NCBI GenBank assembly: GCA_003990745.1
Contig: RBNI01005643.1
Span: 1 to 12,306, forward strand
Direction of reading: 5' to 3'
From: Jimgerdemannia flammicorona
Taxonomy: Eukaryota > Mucoromycota > Endogonomycetes > Endogonales > Endogonaceae
DNA length: 12,306 nucleotides
Part shown: one piece after another, positions 1 to 8,716 of the stretch
Numbering within the stretch: the first letter of the stretch is position 1
Layout of the letters: every line of letters begins with the position of its first letter
Made by a program: the position numbers and the translations under genes
Notes under the pieces: generated by a model
The model's input: the letters and a program-made list of their open reading frames with translations, nothing else
Databases searched by the model: none
What the model was told of the DNA's origin: nothing

Positions 1-61
1 TGGAAATTTCGTCAAATGGAACGTTTTCCTTAATATCTCGGCAACACGTAATCCGATTATA

Positions 62-120
62 ATGTTCTTGGTATCATTAGAAAGGCCTTATTAAGGGCTT
101 TCAAATGACACCAAGATCAT
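62..120. repeat. Imperfect palindrome of about 28-bp arms
   Basis: The left arm contains CTTGGTATCATTAGAAAG. The reverse complement of the right arm contains CTTGGTGTCATTTGAAAG. The arms meet around TTATTAA near position 91, with only a few mismatches. It could form a strong hairpin in DNA or RNA and lies inside the left-hand element. Function is unknown. Confidence 0.7.
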
Positions 121-192
121 CAAATTTAAATGATTATTCATCAAGTTATTGATGTAAACATTTAATTGTCTAATTTGGAAATCAAAACAATG

Positions 193-236
193 CCGATTCG
201 AATCCGATTCGAATCTGATTCGAATCCATCCGAATC
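193..236. repeat. 11-bp tandem repeat, about four units
   Basis: Units of the form CCGATTCGAAT start at 193, 204 and 215 (the last with CTG). A fourth, diverged unit starts at 226. Each intact unit contains the palindrome TTCGAA. The array sits about 30 bp inside the proposed element end, as expected for subterminal protein-binding repeats. Confidence 0.75.
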
Positions 237-265
237 CCATCCGGATTGACTCGTTCGGAGCACTA

Positions 266-1560
266 CCCTCACCCCCTTTCTCCTCACTCCACAGATACCT
301 CTACCTCTCCTTCAGTACCCCCAAGATCTGTTGCATGCCATGCACCATTTCCCCCTCTGTATCTAGGACCCCATCCTATTGATGCCATACCCTTCTGGCC
401 TGGAGGAGCCATGACAAGTACCTAGTAGGCCTCTCCTCCTCCTCAAGTCTCTGCCACCTCAGCCTAGCTGCCATTCCTTTCATATGGATCTCCTTCTCCT
501 CTCTCAGCACCTGTTGTAGCTCCTTTACCTCCAATTTTGTATGCTCCAACCTCCAATCATCAACTACACCAGTATTTAACAAATCTGCCTATTCTATCTG
601 CAGTCTAACCAACCAATTGGAAGCACACCTCACCCTTTTCCTTCTCTGCTTCCCTGTCTCTCTACCAGCCCCTCTCCAGTAAACCTATGCAGTCTCTTTT
701 AACTTTATCCATCAGACACCCACTGGAAAACCCTTGCATATCTAGCCAGCAATCTTCACTTAGATGTCCTCCATCCATGAGTCCCACAAAACCTTCTCAG
801 CCAGCAGAGAGGAGTTAAGGCACCAATATCCAGGTCCATCTCCACTCCCCCCAAACTGCCCCTGCCCCAACAGGCCCCAGTGATCAGACCATGGGCATCA
901 CTCCACCTCTAGAGTTCTCCAGACATCCACACCCCAGCATTCAGCCATCAGAATCCAATCTATCCTTGTCCCAAGGCTATTCACCCAGTGTGTGTAGATC
1001 CTCTTTTCACCCCACCCCATATGGCCCACATCTCCTAAGGAGCTAAGATTCTCAACCTCCTCTCAAGCATCTAGCCCACCACTCCTCCTATCTGCACTCC
1101 TCTCTCTATCAGTTCTATCCAACTCCAGATTCTGCACCATATTAAAGTCACCTCTCAGCATATTGACACCATTCTCTAAGAGCACACCCTCCTCCAAAAG
1201 TCCCTTAATCTACATGATCCTCTCACCCCTAGCTGCAGAGCAGTAGCAAGAGCTAACTTTCACTGGCTCCCACCTAGATTGATTCCATTCTCCCCATACC
1301 AAATGGTCTTCTCAGCTCCTGATATCTCCTAGGTCACCTTTACCACTTTGCACTAAGATTGCCACCTTGCCCAATCATGCTGTAGCCCCTCTCTATTCTC
1401 TAGTCTGTTCTATATAGTCATCATCATCTTCACAATATACATCCTGCAGCAGAAAGAGATCAGCCTCCAATCCTTTAAGCCAAGTGAAAATGTTCTTGCA
1501 CTGCCCAGATCCTCTTAATCCATTTACATTCAGTGAGAAAATATTAGTTATACTGTTCAT
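266..1560 (-). pseudogene. LINE copy A ORF2 fragment: endonuclease domain and linker, truncated
   Basis: ORF2 starts at the ATG at 1560, in the same context as copy C. Near the N-terminus is the apurinic-like endonuclease motif SLNVNG, then LQDV, GDFN in the middle and SDHWG at the end of the domain. Known endonuclease/exonuclease/phosphatase LINE nucleases normally have Glu in the second motif; here it is Asp. A linker follows, and the fragment stops before the polymerase core. I count 13 in-frame stops and no frameshift over 1.3 kb. Eight of the stops align to TGG in copy C, so they arose from Trp by G-to-A change. The longest piece without a stop is at 376-582. It cannot make a functional protein. 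Confidence 0.85.
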
Positions 1561-1597
1561 AGGGAATAGTGTTTAGAAGTAAGGTCCCACTCATCCT

Positions 1598-3623
1598 CTA
1601 CAAATCTGCATCCTGCCTCTCCTATGCTAAGTTCAAGTTATGCTCTGCTGCCAGCCCCTCCTTTTCAGCTTTCTTTGCCTCCAATCTCTCCAGAAGTTCC
1701 ACCATCTCACCATTCTCCTTTTCCTCAAATTCCTCATAATACTTCAGGCAGGTCTCTTGCCAAAGTTGCAAACCATACCTCTCTGCCTAACAGTAAGCAG
1801 TCTGCTCACTGGCAGCAACTGCTAGCTCAGCCTCTCTCTCCTTATCAACCTCATACCCCTTCTCCTCTAGAAAAATTACAAGTACCTCCACCTTCAGTGC
1901 CTCTACCACACCATCTCTCTGCAGAATCCTCACCCAGTGCTCCTTACTCATCACCCTCAGGTCCACTTCTCCCAATTCTTCAGCTGCGAAGTTATTCATC
2001 ATCTGAGACATCCACAATAGATTATCTACCTCTTTTCTCCCTAGAGTTGCCAGCCTTTTTGCATCCAGCATTGTGGTATTGGCTCCTACACTCATAGTCT
2101 CATTCCACCCCTCCTCTGGTATATCTACCAGCTCATCCTTACCAACTGCCACTATCTGTCCCCCTTTCACTAAATCTGGGACTCCAAAGTAGACCTACTT
2201 GGTACCATACATTGGTTCATCCTCTGCTGCCCTGCTCTTTGCAGCAGAACCCTGTCTGATCAGAGAAGGAGTATCCTCCACAACAGATTCCCAGACTTCA
2301 AATGTACTATCCTCAAATGGGTCCATCTGTGGCATCTTTCCAGCCTCCTCCAGAACCCTCTCTATCACTTCTCCTCCCTTACTGGCCCAGACACTCACCT
2401 CTGCACCCCCAGACTCCTCAATACCACCATCATTCTTTTTCACTCTTCCTTCTATACTTGCCAACAGCTCTCTCTGTCTCTTATACCTCTGAGCCCTTTC
2501 CCACTGCCTTCTGTCAGTGTGGATATGCTTTCCTTCCACAATCTCCAAATGCATTGACTCCACATATCTCTTCCAGGCCTTCACCCTCTACTTGATAGCT
2601 CTACTCATCTCTTCCAAAGCCTCCAACAGATCCTCCTCCTCCTCTCCACTCTCTTTTACCCTTGACACCTAACAGATAAAAGCCCACCATAGCATCACCA
2701 ACAGCCAGTCACTTGTCTTTCTAGTGGCCTCCTTCCCTGCTAGCTGAATCTTGATATCAATATCTCCAGTCCTGATGGTGGTCCCCTCCCATATCTGGAA
2801 GCCAATATTAACCACATTGCTGTACTCTACTATCACCTCCTCAACTCTCCTCCTTATCTCAACCACCATTACCATAAGCACTCCCTTCACCAGCAGCTGA
2901 ATCACTCTGGGGTCCTATCTAAGACAGTGCACCATAGGGACCACTACTTCCCCAACCACCACTCCAGTCTTCAGAGCCTTGTCCAGTGGGCCCACCTCCT
3001 CAAAGCCCACCTTGACTCTCTCCAGACCCTTCAGGAACTTCACCAAAGCAGTCCCAGCCACCTACTTTGAGATAAGCTCTAGGACTATCCTTATCATCAC
3101 TGCTAAGCCCCAGAAGCACAAGATAGCTACAAATTCTGAGATTGACTTCTTGAGCAATAGTGCCACTGCCAGCCCTGTCACACCATCTATCAGGTCTCCC
3201 TTCTGCATTAGGAACCCCTACCCTACCTTACCATCAGCTTTCATATTTCTTTTTTTTTTCCTAATTCTCTATCACACTTCTATCAGCAGTTCTACCCCCA
3301 GTCACAATACCTCCAGCCCCTATATATATATCCCTCATCTGGGTACCACTCTCTCTACTAATGCTAGCCTTGTCCTTCCCCTCAGCAGCACTGGCCCTAG
3401 CTCTAACTGGCCATCTACTCCTCTTTATCTTATCTGCAAAGCTAGAGGGGCCAGGCCTTCCCCCACTTCCACCTGACACTGGTCCTTTGTCAGATCTCTT
3501 TCCACCCTTCAACCCTCCAAAGGCCCCCATCCCTAGTCCATAACCTCTTCTCACATTCTGCCAGCTGAATGCCCCAGGTCCACCTGACCCAGCATGCCTG
3601 TTGGAACTCTTGCTTGATGATAT
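1598..3623 (-). pseudogene. LINE copy A ORF1 (RNA-binding protein-like), frameshifted
   Basis: The frame begins at the position of copy C's start codon, but here ATG has become ATA (3623). The first part is Gly/Ser-rich, to about residue 120. A run of 10 A on the sense strand (3250-3259) then shifts the frame; copy C has 9. After that come a hydrophobic segment, a stretch with an RRM-like pattern (LLVKGVLM, then a Glu/Arg-rich helix and a beta-rich tail), and a long Glu/Lys-rich helical C-terminal half. The frame ends at the TAG at 1600-1598, which is conserved in copy C. Several stops interrupt it. No CCHC knuckle is seen. L1/Tx1 ORF1 proteins bind element RNA; that role here is inferred from position and pattern only. 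Confidence 0.75.
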
Positions 3624-3640
3624 TTTTATATTATCTTTTC

Positions 3641-3829
3641 TTCAAGTTGTGTCAAAAATCATTGCTTGAAGTTGGTATAACATAAATTGTACAGGAGAAA
3701 GGTGTCCAGTATACACCTCAGGTTGTCTGTTGGTTACTATGTTGCTAGTCTCTTTTCTCTAAGAATAATGTTATAAGTGCTTTCTAAAGATTATATAACC
3801 TGAATATTATCAGAGAGAGATGACTGCAG
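3641..3829. other. Spacer between LINE copies A and B
   Basis: AT-rich, CpG-free sequence without a convincing reading frame. The part next to 3640 may be the 5' leader of copy A, because it resembles the sequence upstream of copy B (AATGATT, then an ACTTGAAGAAAAGATA-like end). The rest is unassigned. Confidence 0.4.
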
Positions 3830-5212
3830 TGAGTTCCCAATATCTCCACATTCTCACCAGTCATCAGCCAGATGTTCCAAGTCTTCCTTCCTGTATCCTT
3901 ACTCTCCTTCTATATCTCCAGTATACTATCATCATAGAGAGTCTAATCTTGTACCTCCTGGCTTCAACCCCCAGCCTTAGCACTCCTCTCCTCCTCCTCA
4001 CTCACCCAGAGTACCCCTGACAGCCTTATCTAATCTGAGCACCATCTTCTCCTTCTCCTTCAAGCTAGCCAGCAGCTCTCTCTATCTCTTACACTCCTGA
4101 GCTCTCTCTTACTGTCTCTTCTCCACCTGAATATACTTTCCATCTACTACCTCTAAGTGAGTTGAGTCTACATAAGTCCTCCACACCTTGGCCTGCTGCT
4201 CCACTACTCTGCTGAGCTCCTCCAGTATCTCCACCAAATTCTTCTCCTTCTCTACACTTCTCTTCACTCTTGTCACCTTGCAGATAAATGCCCTCCACAT
4301 TAGTACTAAGAGCCAGTTTCTCAATTTCTCTGCAGCCAGCTGAAGCCTGATATCTATATCTCTTGTCCTAAAGAAAGTTCCCTTCCAGATCTGGAAACCA
4401 ATATCAACCATTTTGTCATATTCAGCCATAGTCTCCTCTACCCTCCTCCTCATCTCAACCATTATCATTATAGGTACTCTCTTCACCAGTAGCTAGACTA
4501 CTCTATGGTCTCACCTCAGACAGCAAGTCATTGAAACTACTATCTTACCTATAGTCAACCCTGTCTCAATGTCTTCTCAAGGGGGGTAGCTTTCTCAAAG
4601 CCCACCTCTACTCTCTCAAATCTCTTCAAGAACTTCACCAAGATAGCTTCAGCTATCTGCTTTGATATCAGCCCCAGAACCATCTTTGCTATCACTGCTA
4701 AGCTCTGGAAGCATAATGTGACTACAAACTCTAAGATTGATTTCTTGAGTAACAGGGCTACTGCCAAGCCTATTACATCATCAGCCAGGTCCCCCTGTCC
4801 CTGCTGGTTTCTCTGTATAGTGTTACCATCAGTCATTATATTTCTTTTTCACCATCACATCTCTATCAGCAGTTACCCCACTGTCTTCAGCCACAGCCCC
4901 TCCTGCTCCTATGCTCACTCTCTTAGGCAAAGGGCCCCTTGCTCTCCCCAGAACAGTCTTGTCTTTCTCCTCAGCTATGCCAGCCCAAGTACCTGTTAGC
5001 CATCAACTCTCCTTCACCTTATCTGCAAAGCTTGGGGGCCCTGATCTGCCCCCATTTCCACTGGATACTGGCCCCTCTCTAGAGCTCTCTCTATTATTTA
5101 TCTCTCTAAAAGTACTCATCTCCAGGTCATAACCTCTTCCTACATATTGTCAGCCAAATGCTCCAGATCTATCTAATCTAACATATCCATCAGAACTCTT
5201 GCTTGATGATAT
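3830..5212 (-). pseudogene. LINE copy B ORF1 fragment, degraded
   Basis: The start codon is ATA at 5212, as in copy A. The opening is SSSKSS, followed by the Gly/Ser-rich region and the SFADK block. Recognisable blocks then continue in two other frames: 4836-4555 (the hydrophobic segment and GFEKA) and 4486-4109 (RRVEE, DIGFQIW and AFICKV). This shows at least two frameshifts between blocks, plus stops. Beyond 4109 the frame is eroded, with a further shift before about 3900. Block order and spacing match copies A and C, so identity as ORF1 is firm. No product is expected. Confidence 0.75.
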
Positions 5213-5240
5213 TTTACTAGTATCTTTTCTCTGAGTTATA
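3830..5240 (-). mobile_element. LINE copy B: ORF1-only fragment of the same family
   Basis: This is a second minus-strand copy in tandem with A. It begins with the same leader (GAGAAAAGATAC, then the start region with TCATCAAGCAAG) and follows ORF1 for roughly two thirds of its length. Homology fades at about 3830-3900, where a stretch like the DPFEDSTFEVWE block of copy A can still be made out. No ORF2 sequence is seen. Either the copy was truncated or copy A inserted into it. It is the most decayed of the three and contains no CpG. Confidence 0.75.
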
Positions 5241-5533
5241 TCTATATTAATCATTATATATACTATTTTTATAGCTATATAGTTAAATTACTTAGTCATA
5301 CTATTCTGCTAGAGTATATATAAAACTATTATTTAATAACATATACTCTATTTTCTCAGATACTACTTAAATATACTATTAATATATTCATATCTATTAT
5401 CTAAATATATAGCATATATTCTATATTCTATTTCATTCTCTATAATTGCTTTAAATTCTTTAAATTTATCTAAGACTTCATTCTTTACTAATAAAAAGTA
5501 TATATATACTTTATATTGTAATGTAGCAGATAC
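5241..5533. other. TpA-rich tract
   Basis: About 290 bases dominated by TATA and ATAT words, with no CpG and no reading frame. It lies between the 5' end of copy B and the Gypsy-type remnant. It may hold leader or LTR sequence converted by C-to-T change, but no repeat pair could be identified here. Confidence 0.6.
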
Positions 5534-6463
5534 TTAACCTTTGAAGTATGTTGGATTTCTGTATCTTGAAAACTTACTCTTCTTTGACTCTGCAGAGTCC
5601 TTGGGGTACAGAGATGGGTGAGTTCAAAGTGTATCTGCTCATAGGCTTACTAGTTCCTTTGCTTTCTCTTTGCTTGAACTATTTCGATCTGAGGTTTATT
5701 CACTCTAATATACTGGGTTATTTATACAAGTTTTGCTAACTATAAGGTGGCTAAGTAGTGAGTCATTTTCTGCAAGTATCAAATCTTTTAACATCTGCAG
5801 GATTTTGCTAATTGCAAACATCCTAACATCTCCTAAATCTTTGCAAATATTAAAGTTTCTGCACTTCACAGAATATGACTGCTATTTATAAGGCTAAACT
5901 ATATTGGGAATTGAATTCAGGTACCATGATCAAATGTCTAATTCCCCTGTTTCATATTACTAATTTGGATCAACCATCACATCTTCCTCCTGAATAGATG
6001 ATTTGTCTTTGGAGTATCCTATTCACTCAAATTCCCAGGCTTCTACAATTTGGATCTCCTTGTACTGTGCGATTTGTGCCATATGTTCTTCCAGTATTGT
6101 CTCTTGATATATCCAAAGTCTCCTGGGGTTACTTCCTAGAAGTGGGCTAAGGCTGCTTCATCATCCTTGAATAACTTATATACTCTTTTTGTAATCGTAA
6201 TTTGAATGTAGGAGAGCTGACATTTCTTGATCCAGTCTTCTTTTCCCATCTTCGGTTTTGAATTCAGTAGCTGTCCCAACTTGAAGTATTCCTGGAACTC
6301 AGTTTGGTTCTGATAGGCCTTGAAATGTAAGATTTATGATAAGTATGTCTGCACTATACTCTGGATACTGTCAAAGGATTCCTTCATCATTGGTGGCTTG
6401 GTGGAACACCACTGTCTTTCTATAGCTTACTGGGCTACACTAGTGATCTTGAGGGCAGCAGCA
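5534..6463 (-). pseudogene. Unidentified degraded coding frame downstream of the integrase remnant
   Basis: From 6463 to about 6090 one minus-strand frame runs for more than 120 codons with only three internal stops. Its protein-like blocks include AIERQWCSTKPPMM, EYFKLGQLLNS and DWIKKCQLSYIQ. A one-base shift near 6085-6110 then moves it to a frame reading EEHMAQIAQYKEIQ and VEAWEFE. The shifted frame continues with more stops, and with less conviction after about 5890, to a TAA at 5536-5534. Composition is Lys/Gln/Ser-rich with no motif I recognise. Stops are fewer than expected for AT-rich random sequence in the first half but close to chance in the second. It could be a 3' ORF of the Gypsy element, part of another element, or a host gene fragment. 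Confidence 0.4.
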
Positions 6464-6660
6464 TTACTTTGTTAACTGGTCATGATACTTCTTGAGTCAG
6501 TTTCGATGAATGGTAGTAGGGATGATTGTGTCTGAGAGTTTTTGTAGCCAAAAGGTAGTCCCTTTTATATCTTGCACAAGGTAAGGTCCTTCCAGCATAC
6601 ATCTTTCTCCACTATAATCCACGTTATACACACTTTCACAACACATTTTCAAGTCGTTTA
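6464..6660 (-). pseudogene. Ty3/Gypsy-type integrase C-terminal remnant (GPY/F-like module)
   Basis: On the minus strand, one frame reads EGPYLVQDI (GPY codons at 6589-6581), then GTTFWLQKLSD, then IHRN, a TGA stop at 6499-6497, and LKKYHDQL, ending at a TAA at 6466-6464. The order GPY..., a beta-rich middle, then H-R-x2-LKKY is the pattern of the GPY/F module at the end of Ty3/Gypsy integrases. This is recognised by pattern, not by a search. The catalytic core would lie further right on this strand, but it is absent because LINE copy C begins at about 6661. The continuation may lie past the window end, on the far side of copy C. Confidence 0.6.
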
Positions 6661-6678
6661 TTGGAGAAAGATACTAAG

Positions 6679-8685
6679 AAGATGTCAAGCAGTAAGTAAG
6701 CCGAGGTGCATATCAGGTCGGGTGGACCTGGGGCTTTCGACTGGCAGCATGTTGGGAGGTGACATGAGCTGGGGATAGGGTCTTTTGGTGGCTCGAGTGG
6801 ACTGGGCAGCTCGGGTAGTGCAGCAACACTGGTGGGGGGGCTGGAGGGCAGTAGGGGCAGAGCTTTGCAGATATGCTGAGGACAGGGGGTTGGCCGATGG
6901 GAGCCTGCAGGGATCAGGCTGGAGGGAAGGGGAAGCAGAAGGCTGAGAATGCTGAGAGAAGTGGAGGGGCTGCTGGGGGTAGTGGCAGGACTGCTGATAG
7001 TAGTGTGACAGCGAATCTGGAAAAAAAAAGAGATGTGATGGCTGATGGCCAGGGGGGGCAGGGGGTCCCGATGCGGAAGGGGGACCTGGCAGATGGTGTG
7101 ATGGGGCTGGCAGTGGCTCCATTACTCAAGAAATTGATCTCAGAGTTTGTAGTGATCTTGTGCTTCTGGGGCTTGGCGGTAACAGCAAGGATAGTTCTGG
7201 GGCTTGTCTCGAAGCAGGTGGCTGGGGCAGCTTCAGTGAGGTTCTTGAAGGGTCTGGAGGGGGTCGAGGTGGGCTTTGAGGAGGTGGGTCTACTGGATGA
7301 GGCACTGAAGACTAGCGTCATAGTTGGGGAGGTGGTGGTCCCCATGGTATGGTGCTTGCAATGGGACCCCAGGGTGGTGCAGCTTCTGGTAAAGGGGGTG
7401 CCTATGGTGACTAAGGAGGAGATGAGGAAGAGGGTGGAGGAGGTGATGGATGAATATGGCAATATAGTGGACATCGGCTTTTAGGTGTGGGAGGGAACTG
7501 TGATCAGGACGAGAGACATGGATGTCAGGATTCGGCTGGCGAGAAAGGAGGCCATAGAGAAGGGGAGTGACTGGCCCTCGGTACTGATGTGGGGGGGCCT
7601 TTGTCTGTAAGGTGTCAAGGGTGAAAGAGAGTGAAGAGGAGGAGGAGGACTTGTTGGAGATGCTAGAGGAGTTGGGTGGTGCTGTAGAGAGGAGGGCGAA
7701 GGCCTGGAAACTCTATGAGGAGTCGACACATCTGGAGGTTGTGGGCAGGAAGCGTGTCTGTATGGATAAGAAGCAGTGGGAGTGGGCCCAGGGATGCAAG
7801 AGGCAGAGAGAGCTGTTGGCAAGTATGACAGGAGAGGTGAAGAAGACAATGGTTGGAACTGAGGAGTCTGGAGGTGCTGAAGCTAGTGTCTGGGCTGGGA
7901 AAGGAGGAGAGGAGGTGGAGGCAAAGGAGGTAGGGGCTGGGGGAGTGCTGGGCAAGGACCCTTTCACTGATGGTACCTTTGAAGTGTGGGAGCCAGAGCT
8001 GGATGCTACCCCCCCCCCACTTATCAGGAGGGGCCTAGTTGGGAAGAGAGGAAAAATGGAGGATACAAGGATGCAGGGGGCCCAGCAGGTGCACTTTGGG
8101 GTTCCTGATGTAGGGCAAGGGGATCAGGTGGTGGCGGTTGGCAAGGACAAGCTGGTGGATGTTCCTGAGGAGGAGTGGGATGAGGCTGCCAGTGTAGGAG
8201 CTGACACTACGATGCTGGAAGCTGGGCGGCCAGGGACCCCAGGAGGGAAGGAGGTGGGGAACCTGTTGTGGATGCGCAAGGTGATGGACAATCTTGCAGC
8301 AGAAGCTTTGGGAGAAGTGGACTTGCAAGCAATGCCTGAGGAGCACTGGGCAAGGATTCTGTATGGTGATGGAATGGTGGAGACACTGAAGGTGGAGATT
8401 CTGGATATTTTCCTGGAGGAGGAGGGGTATGAGGTTGATGAGGTGAGGAGGGCAGAACTTAGTGTAGTTACTGGTGAGCAGGCAGCCTACTGCTGGGCAG
8501 AGTGTCATAGTTTGCAGCTCTGGCGGGAGGCCTGTCTGGAGTATCATGAGAAATTTGAGAAGCATGAAGATGGGGCAATGGTAGAACTTCTGGGAGCATT
8601 GGTAGCACAGAAAGCAGGGGAGAGGGAGCGAGCTGCTGAACATGACTTGGACTTGGTGCAGGAGGAGCAGACTGTGGACTTGTAG
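6679..8685 (+). pseudogene. LINE copy C ORF1, about 668 codons, two frameshifts
   Basis: The start ATG (6679) follows the leader GAGAAAGATAC and opens with MSSSK, then a TAA. Alignment with copy A shows a one-base shift near 6828-6832, next to a G run. From there the frame is open to the TAG at 7482-7484, an isolated stop opposite Gln in copies A and B. A one-base deletion near 7600 (copies A and B read AFIC there) moves the frame again. From 7612 it is open to the TAG at 8683-8685. Parts in order are a Gly/Ser-rich N-terminus, a hydrophobic segment (about 7110-7210), an RRM-like stretch (about 7380-7540, LLVKGVP then EEMRKRVEEV), and a long acidic coiled-coil-like C-terminal region. There is no zinc knuckle. 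By position it is the RNA-binding partner of ORF2; the sequence alone does not prove that. Confidence 0.75.
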
Positions 8686-8716
8686 AGGATGGGGCCACAT
8701 TATATCATTATTCCTT

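Larger units (their letters stand above)
1..265. mobile_element. Terminal part of a hAT-like or MITE-like DNA element inserted in LINE copy A
   Basis: The segment differs sharply from its right neighbour. I count 14 CpG in 260 bases, against almost none in the next 5.4 kb. Alignment of LINE copy A with copy C breaks at about 265. Read on the minus strand, the element would begin TAGTGCTCCGAAC, which fits the hAT terminal pattern YARNG. The 8 bases just outside, CCCTCACC (266-273), would be one target-site duplicate of the length hAT elements make. Just inside the end lie 11-bp repeats, a common layout for transposase-binding sites. No coding sequence is visible. The other end is outside the window, so the terminal inverted repeat and the duplication cannot be confirmed. 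An LTR or another class of element remains possible. Confidence 0.45.
266..3640 (-). mobile_element. LINE copy A: L1/Tx1-like non-LTR retrotransposon, decayed, 3' half missing
   Basis: Read on the minus strand, this gives the same two-ORF order as copy C: ORF1, a 37-bp spacer, then ORF2. Homology with copy C runs from the ORF1 start (3623) to about 266, which corresponds to copy C position about 10005, just before the reverse transcriptase core. The rest of ORF2 is absent in this window, cut off at the junction with the left-hand DNA element. The 5' untranslated leader probably extends a little past 3640, sharing GAAAAGATA with copies B and C. The copy has almost no CpG and many stop codons. 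Its sense strand is very purine-rich, so the plus strand reads as C/T-rich. Confidence 0.85.

Noticed and set aside
193..236. Possible CRISPR-like array
   Set aside because: The 11-bp units are directly adjacent with no spacers, and the context is a eukaryotic transposon end.
1624..2097. Plus-strand Ser/Pro/Leu-rich open frame of 157 codons
   Set aside because: It is antisense to copy A ORF1, which aligns with copies B and C on the other strand.
2979..3476. Plus-strand open frame of 165 codons
   Set aside because: It is antisense to the N-terminal half of copy A ORF1 and has no support of its own.
5548..5739. Plus-strand open frame of 63 codons with a hydrophobic middle
   Set aside because: It is short, in AT-rich sequence, and opposite the degraded minus-strand frame. 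It has no start context or motif.
6914..7474. Minus-strand Ser/Thr/Pro-rich open frame of 186 codons
   Set aside because: It lies antisense to LINE ORF1 and its composition follows from the strand skew.
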